Source: Gammaproteobacteria bacterium (lineage in GTDB: Bacteria > Pseudomonadota > Gammaproteobacteria > Steroidobacterales > Rariloculaceae). Taken from it: a stretch of DNA of 64,000 bases. The stretch spans positions 38,535 to 102,534 of the forward strand of contig JAJDWR010000024.1 in NCBI GenBank assembly GCA_022825505.1. The letters are read 5' to 3'. This document shows positions 18,865 to 29,967 of the stretch, piece after piece. The notes below the pieces were generated by a model. It worked only from the letters and a program-made list of their open reading frames with translations, searched no databases and was not told where the DNA came from. Position numbers and translations under genes: made by a program. Within the stretch, counting starts at the first letter, position 1; every line of letters begins with the position of its first letter.

Positions 18865-19605
18865 TCAGGCCGCGCCGTCGCTGGACGACGCAGATGCATG
18901 GCCTCTGGAGAAGTGCGCGAACAGCCGCGCAAGCTGACCGGCCTCGTCCTTGCGGCCCAGTACGCCTTCGACGGACTCGACTTCGTTCTCGTCGCCCCGC
19001 GCAAGCGCCACGGCATAGGTCAACACCTCGCCGATGGGCCTTGCCGCGAGATTGACCAGCCAGATCGCGGCCACGACTCCCAGCACAAAGACAATGGAGA
19101 TGAGGTAGACCTGCCGGCCGATGGCCCGTTGCACCTGCAGGGCGATCATTCCCGTGTCCATGCCCACATGCACGGCGCCGGCTACCCCGGCCAGGATCGG
19201 CCGGCTGACTTCCACGAACTCGCCCATGCCGGGGAGTTGACGTTCCACCGTGGAAGTATCCGTCGGATCCGAGTTCAGAATCTGCTCGGGAATGCCGGGT
19301 ACGAACGTGTGGGCGAGAAATTCGCCGGTTTCGTCCCGGATGTAGACGTAGCTGATGCCCTGAACCTCTACGAACTGGTCGATCAGCGACTGCAGCGACG
19401 ACAGGTCCCGGTTGAGCAGGATGTCCACGCTGGAATCGGCGATGGTCTGGGCGATGCCCTGGCTGTTGGTCACGTATTCTTCGGACAGGTAGGAATTGAC
19501 CGTGTCGATCAGCAGGAACGAGGTAGAGATGCCGATGAAACCGAACAGGGCGAACACGCCGAACAAAGTCCTCTGAAACAGTTTCCGGACCTTGATGATC
19601 TGCAT
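18865..19605 (-). CDS. Membrane sensor with extracytoplasmic domain and HAMP, no output domain
   Basis: A 246-residue protein: transmembrane segment at about residues 11-32, a periplasmic domain at 33-160 (ISYVYIRDETGEFLAHT resembles the sCache/PAS-like folds of sensor kinases), a second segment at about 167-190, then a HAMP-like stretch (AARPIGEVLTYAVALARGD) ending at a low-complexity serine tail. No kinase, GGDEF or methyl-accepting domain follows, so it must signal through a partner or be a degenerate receptor. Its start overlaps the stop of the upstream substrate-binding protein by one base, which suggests the two work together. Confidence 0.7.
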   Translation of the reverse strand: MQIIKVRKLFQRTLFGVFALFGFIGISTSFLLIDTVNSYLSEEYVTNSQGIAQTIADSSVDILLNRDLSSLQSLIDQFVEVQGISYVYIRDETGEFLAHTFVPGIPEQILNSDPTDTSTVERQLPGMGEFVEVSRPILAGVAGAVHVGMDTGMIALQVQRAIGRQVYLISIVFVLGVVAAIWLVNLAARPIGEVLTYAVALARGDENEVESVEGVLGRKDEAGQLARLFAHFSRGHASASSSDGAA

Positions 19606-20876
19606 CAGGAGAATTTCTCCGCCCAGTCGGTCAACGTGACGAACCGCCCGTCGTCGACCACCGTATAGTAGACCTGCTGCAACCCCTGGCGGCGGTCTTC
19701 GGCGAAAGTCACGGGTTCGCCGAGACCGAGTTCGAAGTCCTGCATCGACATGACCGCGCGCTCCAGATTGGCGCGCGCCGGTTCATCGCCGAGCCTGCGC
19801 AGAATCTCGACCATGATCTTGGCATCGAGAAATCCTTCGAGACTCACGAAGCTGTAGTCGAAGGGCGTATACGCCTCCGTGACCAGTTCAGCCGGCATGT
19901 CCGGATTGTAGCGTTCCATGAACTCCCGGTATTCGCGCACCGCCGGGATCGACGTGTCGTGGTAACTGGGGACGACCTGCGAGTTGACCAGGAGGTTCGT
20001 ATATTGCTCGGCCTCCGCCGCCTCACGGCCCTCGGACAGCAACCCCAGCATGCTCTCGCTGCCGACGAAGGACAGGTTTGCGATCGGCACGCGCAGTCCG
20101 AGATCGACGGCATCCCTGGCGAACGCGGCGCACGCCGCGTAGGCGCCGATGCAGATCACCGCGTCCGGTTCCGCAGCCTGGAGCAACTCCACCTGACCGC
20201 GCATCGTGGCGGTGAACGGAGTACCGCGGCGATAGGTGGCTTCCCCTGCAATACGCTCGCCATGCCCTGCCAGCGCAGCCCTGACGCCCGCCCAGCCGCT
20301 GCGTCCGTAGGCGTCCGCCTGGTAAAAGACACCGATGCGCCGGCGCCCGATCTGCACGAAGTTCTCTACCAGGCCGGCGGTCTCCTGGGCATAGGAGGCG
20401 CGCAGATTGAACGCGAATTCCCCGTAGGGCGGCTCGCGCTGGGGTTGCGCGCCGGTGAAGGGGAAGAACAGAAAGACGTCCTGGTCCTGGAATTTTTTCA
20501 GGATCGGCAAGACACGGGTCACCGTGGGGGTGCCCACATAGCCGAACAGGAGGAAGACCTGGTCCTCCAGCATGAGCTGCATGGTGTTGTTGACCGACGC
20601 GTCCGGCTGATAGCCGTCATCGTAGAGCTTCAGGGCAATCCGCCGGCCCGAGATACCGCCGGCGCGGTTGACATGTTCGAAATACGCCCAGGCGCCCCGG
20701 TACAACTCGATGCCGAGCCCCCTCGAGGGACCGGAAAACGCCGCGGACATGCCCAGGATGATTTCGCTGTCCGTGACGCCTGCGACCGCCGTTTCCGCGG
20801 AGGTCTGGGGCCAGGGCCAGATCAGGCCGCCGGCCATGCTACCGCCGATCAACGATCGCCTGGTAAACATCCCCAT
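19605..20876 (-). CDS. Periplasmic substrate-binding protein, Leu/Ile/Val-type (Peripla_BP_6), Tat signal
   Basis: A type I periplasmic binding protein of 423 residues. The N-terminus MGMFTRRSLIGGSMAGG carries a twin-arginine-like signal (RRSLIGG). The mature part starts VTDSEIILGMSAAFSGPSRGLG, a standard opening of branched-chain amino acid or urea/amide binding proteins. No ABC ATPase or permease lies nearby; the downstream genes are a HAMP sensor and an OFA transporter. A sensing role or an unusual transport partner is therefore inferred. Longer starts at 20927 and 20993 are open; 20876 was preferred because it places the twin arginines close to the N-terminus. Confidence 0.8.
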   Translation of the reverse strand: MGMFTRRSLIGGSMAGGLIWPWPQTSAETAVAGVTDSEIILGMSAAFSGPSRGLGIELYRGAWAYFEHVNRAGGISGRRIALKLYDDGYQPDASVNNTMQLMLEDQVFLLFGYVGTPTVTRVLPILKKFQDQDVFLFFPFTGAQPQREPPYGEFAFNLRASYAQETAGLVENFVQIGRRRIGVFYQADAYGRSGWAGVRAALAGHGERIAGEATYRRGTPFTATMRGQVELLQAAEPDAVICIGAYAACAAFARDAVDLGLRVPIANLSFVGSESMLGLLSEGREAAEAEQYTNLLVNSQVVPSYHDTSIPAVREYREFMERYNPDMPAELVTEAYTPFDYSFVSLEGFLDAKIMVEILRRLGDEPARANLERAVMSMQDFELGLGEPVTFAEDRRQGLQQVYYTVVDDGRFVTLTDWAEKFS

Positions 20877-21064
20877 ACATGCACCACTCAGCGCATTCGC
20901 CCCCTGCCGAATGCTTGTGATCCGCATTATTTCCGATCTAACAATGTGTTTCCAGTCTTGTCCGATCAGGGGAGAATGTACGATGAGCAGCAACGCGCGG
21001 GATTGCCCCCGGTTTCGACCGGCCGTAGCCGGGCGCGTCGCACCGGACCACGAGGAGGTTGATC

Positions 21065-22726
21065 ATGGTGCATCGCAAGCCCCTGAAAAATCTGGCAACC
21101 CATGAGGTTACCAATCAGCCGCCGCCGCTCGCTGCCCTGAACCTCTACGACACCGACGCCGCGTTGCGCGGTGCGATGGAGGCCGGCGGCGCCGAGGCGC
21201 ACCATTCCCGCCTTGCCGCGTTCGGCAGCCGATGCGGCGCACTGCAGACGCGGGAGTGGGCGCGCCAGGCGAACGAGAACCCGCCTCGCCTGAAGTCGTT
21301 CGACCGCTACGGCAGGCGGCTGGACGAAGTCGAATTCCACCCCGCCTACCATCGTCTGATGGCGCTGGGACTGTCGAATGGCATTTCGGGGTGCGCCTGG
21401 AACGGCGAACCTGCCGGTCACCTTTTTCACGGCGCGATGATGATCCTGATGACGCAGGCGGATGCGGGAGTCACCTGCCCGATGTCCATGACCTATGCTG
21501 GTATCGCTGCCCTGAAAGCCGCTCCGGAACTGGCAACGTTCTGGAGGCCGCGCGTGGCCGCGCAGGACTACGACGGCCGTTCCATGCCCGCGGCAGAAAA
21601 GAAATCCGCCACCATCGGCATGGCGATGACCGAAAAGCAGGGCGGCTCAGACGTGCGCAGCAATACCACCCGCGCAGAACCGGCGGGCGACGAAGGCTAC
21701 CTCCTCACCGGGCACAAATGGTTCTGTTCAGCGCCCATGAGCGATGCTTTCCTGACCCTCGCCCAGGCCCCGGACGGTCTCACCTGCTTCCTTGTGCCCC
21801 GCTGGCGGCCGGACGGCGAGCGCAATGCCATCCGCCTCATGCGCCTGAAGGAGAAGCTGGGCGACCGCTCCAATGCGTCAGCGGAGATCGAATACCACGG
21901 CGCGTGGGCGCAGCGGGTCGGTGACGAAGGCCGGGGCGTGGCGACCATTATCGAGATGGTTCAACTCACCCGTTACGACTGCGCACTCGGCTCTGCAGGC
22001 GGGATGCACGCCGCGCTCGTGCGAGCGCTCTGGCATGCCACTCACCGCAGGGCCTTCGGCAAGGCACTGATCGAGCAACCTGCCATGCGAGCCGTGCTTG
22101 CCGATCTGATCCTCGAAAGCGAAGCGGCTACAGCGATTACATTGAGGATCGGAGCTGCTCTGGATCAGGCAGCTACAAGCGACCAGGCGGCCGCGTTCGT
22201 GCGTCTGGCCACGCCCGCGGCCAAATTCTGGATATGCAAGCGCCAGCCCGGCTTCATCTACGAGGCCCTCGAATGCCACGGCGGCGGTGGTTACGTGGAA
22301 GAGGGTCCCATGCCGCGTCTGTTCCGCCAGTCCCCATTAAACGCGATCTGGGAGGGCTCAGGCAATGTCATCGCGCTGGATATCCTGCGTGCGGTGGGGC
22401 GCGCGCCGGACAGCGTTGCCGCAGTGCTCGCCGAGCTGGAAACATCGGCAGGGCTGAATGCGCATTACGATGTCCACCTGAATGGAATCAAGCGCGTCCT
22501 TGGCGCCAATGCCCTGTCGCAGGAAACGGCTCGTGCGTTCGCACAGGACCTGGGATTGGGCCTGCAAGCCACAGCACTTCACAGGTCGGCGCCGGCTCGC
22601 GTGTTCGACGGCTTTTGCCGCCATCGACTCGACCCGGGGCGGAGAGGTTTCCTCTACGGCGACTTCGGCGATGCGGCCGACCAATCGTGGTTACTGGAAC
22701 GGGCGTGCCGGCCACTGAAGTTTTAA
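21065..22726 (+). CDS. aidB: AidB-family acyl-CoA dehydrogenase
   Basis: A 553-residue flavoprotein of the acyl-CoA dehydrogenase fold, close to E. coli AidB, the adaptive-response protein that binds DNA and is thought to protect it from alkylation. Characteristic blocks are THEVTNQPPPL and NLYDTDAALRGAM at the N-terminus, IGMAMTEKQGGSDVRSNTTRAE near residue 180, and YEALECHGGGGYVEEGPM near residue 395. The ATG at 21065 has AGGAGG 6 bp upstream. It diverges from the substrate-binding protein gene. No other Ada-type gene is next to it. Confidence 0.92.
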   Translation: MVHRKPLKNLATHEVTNQPPPLAALNLYDTDAALRGAMEAGGAEAHHSRLAAFGSRCGALQTREWARQANENPPRLKSFDRYGRRLDEVEFHPAYHRLMALGLSNGISGCAWNGEPAGHLFHGAMMILMTQADAGVTCPMSMTYAGIAALKAAPELATFWRPRVAAQDYDGRSMPAAEKKSATIGMAMTEKQGGSDVRSNTTRAEPAGDEGYLLTGHKWFCSAPMSDAFLTLAQAPDGLTCFLVPRWRPDGERNAIRLMRLKEKLGDRSNASAEIEYHGAWAQRVGDEGRGVATIIEMVQLTRYDCALGSAGGMHAALVRALWHATHRRAFGKALIEQPAMRAVLADLILESEAATAITLRIGAALDQAATSDQAAAFVRLATPAAKFWICKRQPGFIYEALECHGGGGYVEEGPMPRLFRQSPLNAIWEGSGNVIALDILRAVGRAPDSVAAVLAELETSAGLNAHYDVHLNGIKRVLGANALSQETARAFAQDLGLGLQATALHRSAPARVFDGFCRHRLDPGRRGFLYGDFGDAADQSWLLERACRPLKF

Positions 22727-22762
22727 CCCGTCGGCCGGCTCGACCGAGCCCCGACTCAGGCC

Positions 22763-24463
22763 CTAATTCGGGTCTGTAACGGCGCCCAGCGACGCCGAGC
22801 TGACCAGTTTCGCGTACTTGGCCAGCAAGCCGCGCGTGGCGCTGGCCCGACGCGGCGTCCAGTTGCGCAAACGCTTCCGGAGTTCTGTGTCAGGAATCTC
22901 CAGATCGATCGTTTTCGTCTCCGCGTTGATCGAAATACGATCACCGTCACGGACCACCGCCAGGGGCCCGCCCACCGCGGCTTCGGGCGCTACGTGCCCG
23001 ACCACGAAACCGTGGCTGCCGCCCGAGAAGCGTCCGTCGGTAATCAGGGCGACCTTGTCGCCCAGTCCCTTGCCGATGATGGCGCCGGTAGGGCTGAGCA
23101 TTTCCCGCATGCCCGGACCGCCCTTCGGCCCTTCGTATCGAATCACTACGACGTCTCCGGCCTGAACCACTCCGTCCAGGATTGCCCGCAGCGCCTCCTC
23201 CTCGGAGTCGAACACCCGCGCCGGACCGCGGAACTCGGTGCCCTCCTTGCCGGAAATCTTGGCGACCGATCCCTCGGCGGCCAGGTTTCCGTACAGGACC
23301 GCCAGGTGACTGTCTGCCTTGATGGGATCGGTCAGCGGCCGGATGATGGTCTGCCCTTCCGGGTACGGCTCGACATCGGCCAGGTTTTCCGCCAGCGTGC
23401 GGCCGGTTACCGTCAGGCAGTCGCCGTGCAGCAAGCCGGCGTCCAGCAGCGTTCTCATCAGCGGCTGGATGCCGCCGATTCGAATCAGCTCGGACATCAT
23501 GTACCGCCCGCTGGGGCGCAGGTCCGCCAATACCGGCACGCGGGCGCCCAGGCGGGTGAAATCCGCAAGCGTCAGGTCCACCTGCGCGTCGTGGGCGACA
23601 GCCAGCAGATGCAGCACGGCGTTTGTGGACCCGCCCAGGGCGATCACCGTGGCGATGGCGTTCTCGAACGCCTCCTTGCTGAGGATGTCCGCCGGCGTGA
23701 TGCCGCGCTCCAGGAGCCGCATCACGGCCTGTCCGGCTCTCCGGCAGTCGATTCGCTTGGCTTCGGAGATGGCTTCCTGGGCGGAGCTGTTCGCGAGGCT
23801 CATGCCCAGCGCTTCGATAGCCGATGCCATGGTATTGGCGGTATACATCCCCGCGCACGATCCGGGTCCCGGTATGGCCGTGGATTCGACCTCGTGCAAC
23901 TCGGCCTCGCTGATCCGCCCGGCAGCCAAACTGCCCACGGCCTCGAATACGGAAACCACGTCGCGGTGTTTCGGGCCCGGCTGGATCGTGCCGCCATATA
24001 CGAACACCGAAGGCCGGTTCAGTCTGGCCAGAGCCATGACGCACCCCGGCATGTTCTTGTCGCACCCGCCGATCGCGACCAGGCCGTCGAACCCTTCGGC
24101 GGCGGCCACGGCCTCGATGGAATCGGCAATAACCTCCCGGGAAACCAGCGAGTAACGCATTCCCTGGGTACCCATGGAAATGCCATCGGAAACGGTGATC
24201 GTGTTGAAGACGACGCTCTTGCCGCCGGCCCCGTCAGCGCCCGCACCGGCCAGTTCCGCCAACCCGTCGATATGCATGTTGCAGGGCGTCACCATGCTCC
24301 AGGTGGACGCGATGCCCACCTGCGGTTTGGCAAAATCCTCGTCCCGGAAGCCGACCGCGCGCAGCATGGCCCGGCTCGGAGCCTGCTCCAGCCCGTCAAC
24401 GACCACGCGGGAATACCGCCTGGGATCCACTTCGCCGCGATCGCGCGGCGTCTTTGCAGCCAT
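22763..24463 (-). CDS. ilvD: Dihydroxy-acid dehydratase
   Basis: IlvD (566 residues) dehydrates dihydroxy acids to the keto acids of valine and isoleucine, feeding the leucine genes at the start of the window. The Fe-S cysteines are in [20 protein letters not shown] and [12 protein letters not shown]. Also typical are [12 protein letters not shown] near residue 278 and [15 protein letters not shown] near residue 478. The length matches the short bacterial class. It lies 74 bp downstream of tRNA-Pro(GGG) on the same strand with no clear terminator between them, so read-through from the tRNA promoter is possible. Confidence 0.96.
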   Translation of the reverse strand: MAAKTPRDRGEVDPRRYSRVVVDGLEQAPSRAMLRAVGFRDEDFAKPQVGIASTWSMVTPCNMHIDGLAELAGAGADGAGGKSVVFNTITVSDGISMGTQGMRYSLVSREVIADSIEAVAAAEGFDGLVAIGGCDKNMPGCVMALARLNRPSVFVYGGTIQPGPKHRDVVSVFEAVGSLAAGRISEAELHEVESTAIPGPGSCAGMYTANTMASAIEALGMSLANSSAQEAISEAKRIDCRRAGQAVMRLLERGITPADILSKEAFENAIATVIALGGSTNAVLHLLAVAHDAQVDLTLADFTRLGARVPVLADLRPSGRYMMSELIRIGGIQPLMRTLLDAGLLHGDCLTVTGRTLAENLADVEPYPEGQTIIRPLTDPIKADSHLAVLYGNLAAEGSVAKISGKEGTEFRGPARVFDSEEEALRAILDGVVQAGDVVVIRYEGPKGGPGMREMLSPTGAIIGKGLGDKVALITDGRFSGGSHGFVVGHVAPEAAVGGPLAVVRDGDRISINAETKTIDLEIPDTELRKRLRNWTPRRASATRGLLAKYAKLVSSASLGAVTDPN

Positions 24464-24537
24464 ACCCGCTTCCCTGCCAGTGTCGTTGGGGGTCAGGACC
24501 TTTCAACACCGTCCGGGAAGACGTCGAAAGGCTGAAG

Positions 24538-24614
24538 TGGTCGGGGCGACTGGATTTGAACCAGCGACCTCTTGCGCCCCATGCAAGTGCGCTACCAGGC
24601 TGCGCCACACCCCG
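24538..24614 (-). tRNA. tRNA-Pro(GGG)
   Basis: A complete 77-nt cloverleaf on the minus strand with the 3' CCA encoded. Acceptor CGGGGTG pairs with CGCCCCG, and the anticodon arm is CTTGC-ATGGGGC-GCAAG with anticodon GGG. The T-arm is GCTGG-TTCAAAT-CCAGT. Confidence 0.95.
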
Positions 24615-24745
24615 ACCGTTGCCAGCTCAACTCACCGAGAAGCCGTCACTGTACGCGTGCAGCGTTCACGGGCAAGCATTGCGAGCAGAACGCAAGTTTA
24701 GCGAAATCGGTATGGTCCGGGATAGTCCGGAGCGATAGAAAGGCG

Positions 24746-25102
24746 CTATCTGCGCAGCAACCGCAGCACGTCCTCAAGTTCGCTGCGCACCTGGCGGATG
24801 ATCTGCTGACTCTGGCTGAGATCGGTACGCGCTTCGTCGCCGGCCAGCTTTTGCCGCGCACCGCCGATGGTAAAACCCTCGGAGTACAGGAGACTGCGGA
24901 TCTGCCGGATGATGAGAACATCCTGGCGCTGATAGTAGCGGCGGTTGCCGCGGCGCTTTACCGGCTTGAGCTGCGGGAATTCCTGTTCCCAGTAGCGCAG
25001 AACGTGAGGCTTGACCGCACACAATTCGCTCACCTCGCCGATGGTGAAGTAGCGCTTGCCCGGTATCGGGGGAAGTTCCGCGTTATCCCCTGGTTCCAGC
25101 AT
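24746..25102 (-). CDS. MerR-family transcriptional regulator
   Basis: A 118-residue MerR-type protein with the winged helix-turn-helix at residues 18-65 ([28 protein letters not shown], then RRYYQRQDV). A short helical C-terminus follows and no cysteine-rich effector domain. Such a gene is found immediately after ihfA in many gammaproteobacteria; its target is not established. It overlaps the end of ihfA by 20 bp. Confidence 0.9.
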   Translation of the reverse strand: MLEPGDNAELPPIPGKRYFTIGEVSELCAVKPHVLRYWEQEFPQLKPVKRRGNRRYYQRQDVLIIRQIRSLLYSEGFTIGGARQKLAGDEARTDLSQSQQIIRQVRSELEDVLRLLRR

Positions 25103-25385
25103 AGACCTCGACTCGTGTCTTGAGCTTTTGCCCGGGGTGGAAGGTCACCACGCGCCGCGCCGAGATGGGAATTTCTTCGCCGGTCTTGGGGTTTCGCCCT
25201 GGCCTCTGATTCTTGTCGCGCAAATCGAAATTGCCGAATCCGGACAGTTTGACCTGCTCGCCGCTCGCCAGGGAAACCCTCAGGTCCTCGAAGAACGTGT
25301 CCACCAACTCGCGCGCTTCCCGCTTGTTCAGACCGAGTTCGTTGAATAACGACTCGGCCATTTTCGCCTTGGTCAATGACGCCAT
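25083..25385 (-). CDS. ihfA: Integration host factor, alpha subunit
   Basis: A 100-residue DNA-bending protein of the HU/IHF family that pairs with Ihf[20 protein letters not shown] opens the helical dimerisation body; [22 protein letters not shown] is the beta arm with the proline that kinks DNA. It follows pheT by 10 bp in the conserved pheT-ihfA-merR order. IHF typically assists site-specific recombinases, which may matter for the tyrosine integrase near 56 kb. Confidence 0.96.
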   Translation of the reverse strand: MASLTKAKMAESLFNELGLNKREARELVDTFFEDLRVSLASGEQVKLSGFGNFDLRDKNQRPGRNPKTGEEIPISARRVVTFHPGQKLKTRVEVYAGTRG

Positions 25386-25395
25386 GAATGACCGC

Positions 25396-27453
25396 CTATT
25401 CCCTGATGGCCGCCTTGAGTTCCCGCTCCAGTTGCCGCGTTGTGGACGCCACGATCCGGTCCGCCTCCGCGTCGGTAAGAGTGCGTGATCTGTCCTGTAA
25501 AATCAAGCCCAAAGCCACACTTTTTCGTCCTGAATCTATCCCCGTGCCACGGTAGATATCGAAAATTGTCACATCGTGCAATACGTCTCCGGCAGCACTT
25601 CGGACGCACCGCAGCAGCCGGTCTGCCGACACGTCTTCATCGACCACGGCAGCGATATCCCGCCGCAAGGAGGGAAACTTCGAATACTCCCTGTATCGGG
25701 GGATTCTGGCCCGGGCCGACCGGTCCAGTTGCATGGCGAACAGGATCGCCGGCCGCTTCCAGCCCATTCGCCCCTGCAAGCGGGGATGCACGGCGCCCAG
25801 CCAGCCGACGGCGTCATCCGCCAGTGTCAGGCGGGCGCTCTGGCCACCGGCCAGAGCCGGGTGATCGGCTGGCTGAAACTCGATGTCGCCGGCTCGGCCC
25901 GCCAACGCCAGGACCGCCTCCACATCGGCCTTGACGTCGAAGAAGTCCACATCCCGTGCACCGCCCTCCCAATGCTCCGGCCGGTAGGCGCCGATCGCGA
26001 GACCGGCCAGTACCCGGCATTCGCGCACTCCATTGGTTCCGCGGCCGAACTGCGTGCCGATCTCGAACAGCCGCACCCGCGGCTGCTGGCGGCTCCGGTT
26101 GTGCTGCGCAGCCAGCAGGAGTCCCGGCCAGAGCGAGTGCCGCATGACCCCCATTTCCTGCGACAGGGGGTTCGTCAGGCTCACGTGATCCGCGCCGGGG
26201 TTCACCGCGTCGGCCAGTTCCCGGTCGACGAAGCCATAGGTCACAACCTCGGAGTATCCGCGCGAACAGAGCGTGTCGGCGATGCGGTCCTCGGACAATC
26301 TCTTTTCCGTTGCCCTCCCCACATGCTGCGGACTTTGCTCGGCCACCTCGGGGATGTTGTCGTAGCCGGTCATGCGGCCGATTTCCTCCACCAGATCTTC
26401 CTCGATCTCCAGGTCGAAGCGAAAGTCCGGGGGCACGACGGACCAGCCGTCTTGCCCGCGGGTCGCAGCGATGTGGAGCAGACCGAGCTGCGCTTCCACC
26501 TCACCGGGCTCCAGGTTCGTTCCAAGGATCGCGTTCAGCCGCTGTAACCGTAACGAAACGGGTTTTCTTTCCGGCAATTCCGTCGTGGCCACCTTCTCGA
26601 CGAGCGGCCCCGGCTGACCACCCGCTATATCCAGCAGCAACTCCGTTGCCCGCTCGATCGCGCGTCCCTGATGCACGGGGTCCACACCCCGTTCGAAGCG
26701 CAGCGACGCATCCGTATGCAGGCCGAACCGCCGCGGCCGGCCCGCAATGGAGTCCGGCGAGAAGAAGGCCGATTCGAGAAAGACGTCTCGCGTGGATTCG
26801 GACACGGCCGTGCCCTGCCCGCCCATGATGCCCGCCAGCCCGATCGCGCCCGACTCGTCGGCGATCACCAGCACATCGGATTGCAGATCGACGCGGTTTC
26901 CGTCCAACAGCATCAACGGCTCGCCGTCTTCGGCAAAGCGCACGGAGATGCCTTCGCTGAGCGCGTGCAGATCGTAGCCATGTAGCGGCTGGCCGAGTTC
27001 CAGCATCACATAGTTGGTAACGTCCACTACAGGGTGCAGCGCGCGCAGTCCCGCCCGCTCCAGGCGCAATCTAAGCCATTTCGGAGAGCGGCAGTCCGGT
27101 TTGATGTTGCGAATGACGCGGCCGGCGAAACGTGGGCACGCCGCAGGCGCGGCCAGCGTCACCGGAAAGGTATCCTCCACGGACGCCGGCACCTGCGGCA
27201 CCTCCAGCGCTTCCATGCGCGTGCCGTTGAGCGCGGACACCTCCCGGGCGACCCCGAGGACGCTGAAGCAATCCCCCCTGTTGGGAGTGATGTCGAAATC
27301 GAGAACGATGCCGTCGACGGCCGGAGCGCCCTCCGTTTCTGCCAGCCGCACGGACTCGACCTCCAGCCCCCCGAGGGTCAACTGCTCGGCAAGCTGCTCC
27401 GGGTCCAGGTCCCGCTGAAGCATTTCGCCGAGCCATTCGATGTCGATACGCAT
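25396..27453 (-). CDS. pheT: Phenylalanyl-tRNA synthetase beta subunit lacking the B2 tRNA-binding domain
   Basis: PheT pairs with PheS to charge tRNA-Phe. This protein has 685 residues, about 110 shorter than the roughly 795 of most gammaproteobacteria. The gap is internal: LGGLEVESV (near residue 30) is followed after about 15 residues by [19 protein letters not shown]. The EMAP II/OB-like B2 domain that normally lies between these blocks is missing. The rest is complete: [46 protein letters not shown], the catalytic-like core, and a C-terminal anticodon-binding FDX-ACB domain ending KAAIRE. Confidence 0.95.
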   Translation of the reverse strand: MRIDIEWLGEMLQRDLDPEQLAEQLTLGGLEVESVRLAETEGAPAVDGIVLDFDITPNRGDCFSVLGVAREVSALNGTRMEALEVPQVPASVEDTFPVTLAAPAACPRFAGRVIRNIKPDCRSPKWLRLRLERAGLRALHPVVDVTNYVMLELGQPLHGYDLHALSEGISVRFAEDGEPLMLLDGNRVDLQSDVLVIADESGAIGLAGIMGGQGTAVSESTRDVFLESAFFSPDSIAGRPRRFGLHTDASLRFERGVDPVHQGRAIERATELLLDIAGGQPGPLVEKVATTELPERKPVSLRLQRLNAILGTNLEPGEVEAQLGLLHIAATRGQDGWSVVPPDFRFDLEIEEDLVEEIGRMTGYDNIPEVAEQSPQHVGRATEKRLSEDRIADTLCSRGYSEVVTYGFVDRELADAVNPGADHVSLTNPLSQEMGVMRHSLWPGLLLAAQHNRSRQQPRVRLFEIGTQFGRGTNGVRECRVLAGLAIGAYRPEHWEGGARDVDFFDVKADVEAVLALAGRAGDIEFQPADHPALAGGQSARLTLADDAVGWLGAVHPRLQGRMGWKRPAILFAMQLDRSARARIPRYREYSKFPSLRRDIAAVVDEDVSADRLLRCVRSAAGDVLHDVTIFDIYRGTGIDSGRKSVALGLILQDRSRTLTDAEADRIVASTTRQLERELKAAIRE

Positions 27454-27463
27454 GTTTCAGTCC

Positions 27464-28833
<1,370 letters not shown>

Positions 28834-28841
28834 GACTCACC

Positions 28842-29039
28842 TCAGCTATAGGGCAACAACTTCCTGACCGCCTTTGTATCCGCGTCGGCGACCTGCAGCG
28901 TCTTGCCGAGTTGACGCTTACGCTTCGAACTCTTCTTGGTCAGAATGTGATTCATGTAGGACTGGCTACGCTTGTAGCCTCCCTTTCCGGTGCGTCTGAA
29001 CCGCTTGGCGGCCCCGCGATTGGTCTTAAGCTTAGGCAT
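28842..29039 (-). CDS. rpmI: 50S ribosomal protein L35
   Basis: L35 (65 residues): [20 protein letters not shown] and the basic [19 protein letters not shown] block match the family. It lies 32 bp after infC. In the E. coli operon the rpmI leader mediates L20 autocontrol; no matching structure was worked out here. Confidence 0.97.
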   Translation of the reverse strand: MPKLKTNRGAAKRFRRTGKGGYKRSQSYMNHILTKKSSKRKRQLGKTLQVADADTKAVRKLLPYS

Positions 29040-29071
29040 GGCCCTCTCCTGTCGGAGCCCTACGATCGGCG

Positions 29072-29590
29072 CTAGTGCTTCTTCGGCGCGATAATCATCA
29101 CCATTTGCCGGTGTTCAAGATGCGGAAACTGCTCAACCGTTCCGTATTCCGCCAAGTCCCTCTGTACCCGTTCAAGAAGCTGGACGCCCAGTTCCTGGTG
29201 CGCCATTTCCCGCCCCCTGAAGCGCAGGGTCACCTTGGTCTTGTCGCCGGAGGTGAGAAATCGAATCAGATTCCGCAACTTGACCTGGTAGTCGCTCTCT
29301 TCCGTACCCGGCCGGAACTTGATCTCCTTGACGTGAATCTGCTTCTGCTTGCGCCGCCCCATCTGCGCCTTCTTGCGCTGCTCGAAGACGAACTTGCCGT
29401 AATCCATGATTCGGCATACCGGTGGATCCGAGTTCGGCGCGACCTCCACCAGGTCGAGATTCTCGTTCTGCGCCAGTTCCAGCGCGTCGTCAAAGGGCAT
29501 GATCCCGACCTGCTCGCCGTCCGTTCCGATCACCCGGACCTGCACGGCGGAGATTTCGTCATTGCGTCGAATACGCTTCGTTTGAGCGAT
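29072..29590 (-). CDS. infC: Translation initiation factor IF-3, apparent AUC start
   Basis: IF3 (172 residues) binds the 30S subunit and rejects non-canonical start codons. The conserved N-terminal domain continues upstream of the first GTG as [13 protein letters not shown], so the real start is the ATC at 29590-29588. It is preceded by AGGGAG with an 8-base gap, while the internal GTG at 29545 has no ribosome binding site. E. coli infC starts with AUU for autocontrol; AUC would serve the same purpose. C-terminal blocks include [18 protein letters not shown] and [15 protein letters not shown]. thrS, often upstream, is absent here. Confidence 0.95.
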   Translation of the reverse strand: MAQTKRIRRNDEISAVQVRVIGTDGEQVGIMPFDDALELAQNENLDLVEVAPNSDPPVCRIMDYGKFVFEQRKKAQMGRRKQKQIHVKEIKFRPGTEESDYQVKLRNLIRFLTSGDKTKVTLRFRGREMAHQELGVQLLERVQRDLAEYGTVEQFPHLEHRQMVMIIAPKKH

Positions 29591-29775
29591 AGTTTGTGCT
29601 CCCTGTTACCTGAACCCGTAATGCATAGCGGCCGTGGCGCCGGTCGAGCGCATTCACTGCCACTCTCCTGGGCCGACGGCCGTCTGATATCCAGCGCCCG
29701 CAGCCGGTTCATTTTACCACCACGGGCGGGCCGTGATTGTAAGTCCCGGATCGGGCCAGTACAAGAGATGCGAAA

Positions 29776-29795
29776 TCGGGGGCGCGAGCCCCCGA
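29776..29795 (-). terminator. GC-rich hairpin after tRNA-Val
   Basis: TCGGGGGC and GCCCCCGA form a perfect 8-bp stem around a GCGA loop, 10 bp past the tRNA-Val 3' end on the minus strand, followed by only TTTC. It may be a weak intrinsic terminator or an RNA processing barrier between tRNA-Val and infC. Confidence 0.5.
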
Positions 29796-29805
29796 ATCCG
29801 TCAAC

Positions 29806-29880
29806 TGGTAGGCGCGAGTGGGATCGAACCACCGACCCCCACCATGTCAAGGTGGTGCTCTACCGCTGAGCTACGCGCCT
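29806..29880 (-). tRNA. tRNA-Val(GAC)
   Basis: A 75-nt cloverleaf on the minus strand with encoded CCA. Acceptor AGGCGCG pairs with CGCGCCT; the anticodon arm CCACC-TTGACAT-GGTGG gives anticodon GAC; the T-arm is GGTGG-TTCGATC-CCACT. It lies between uvrB and infC on the same strand. Confidence 0.95.
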
Positions 29881-29967
29881 GCGGTGCGAACCATAACCAT
29901 TTCCGGTCGAGGTACTCAAGTATTCCGTGTCGGTATTTCGGCGGTTGTGGCTGCCGGGCCGGATTGG

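Noticed and set aside
29072..29545. infC starting at the GTG at 29545
   Set aside because: Conserved IF3 residues continue upstream and the GTG lacks a ribosome binding site, while the upstream ATC has one.
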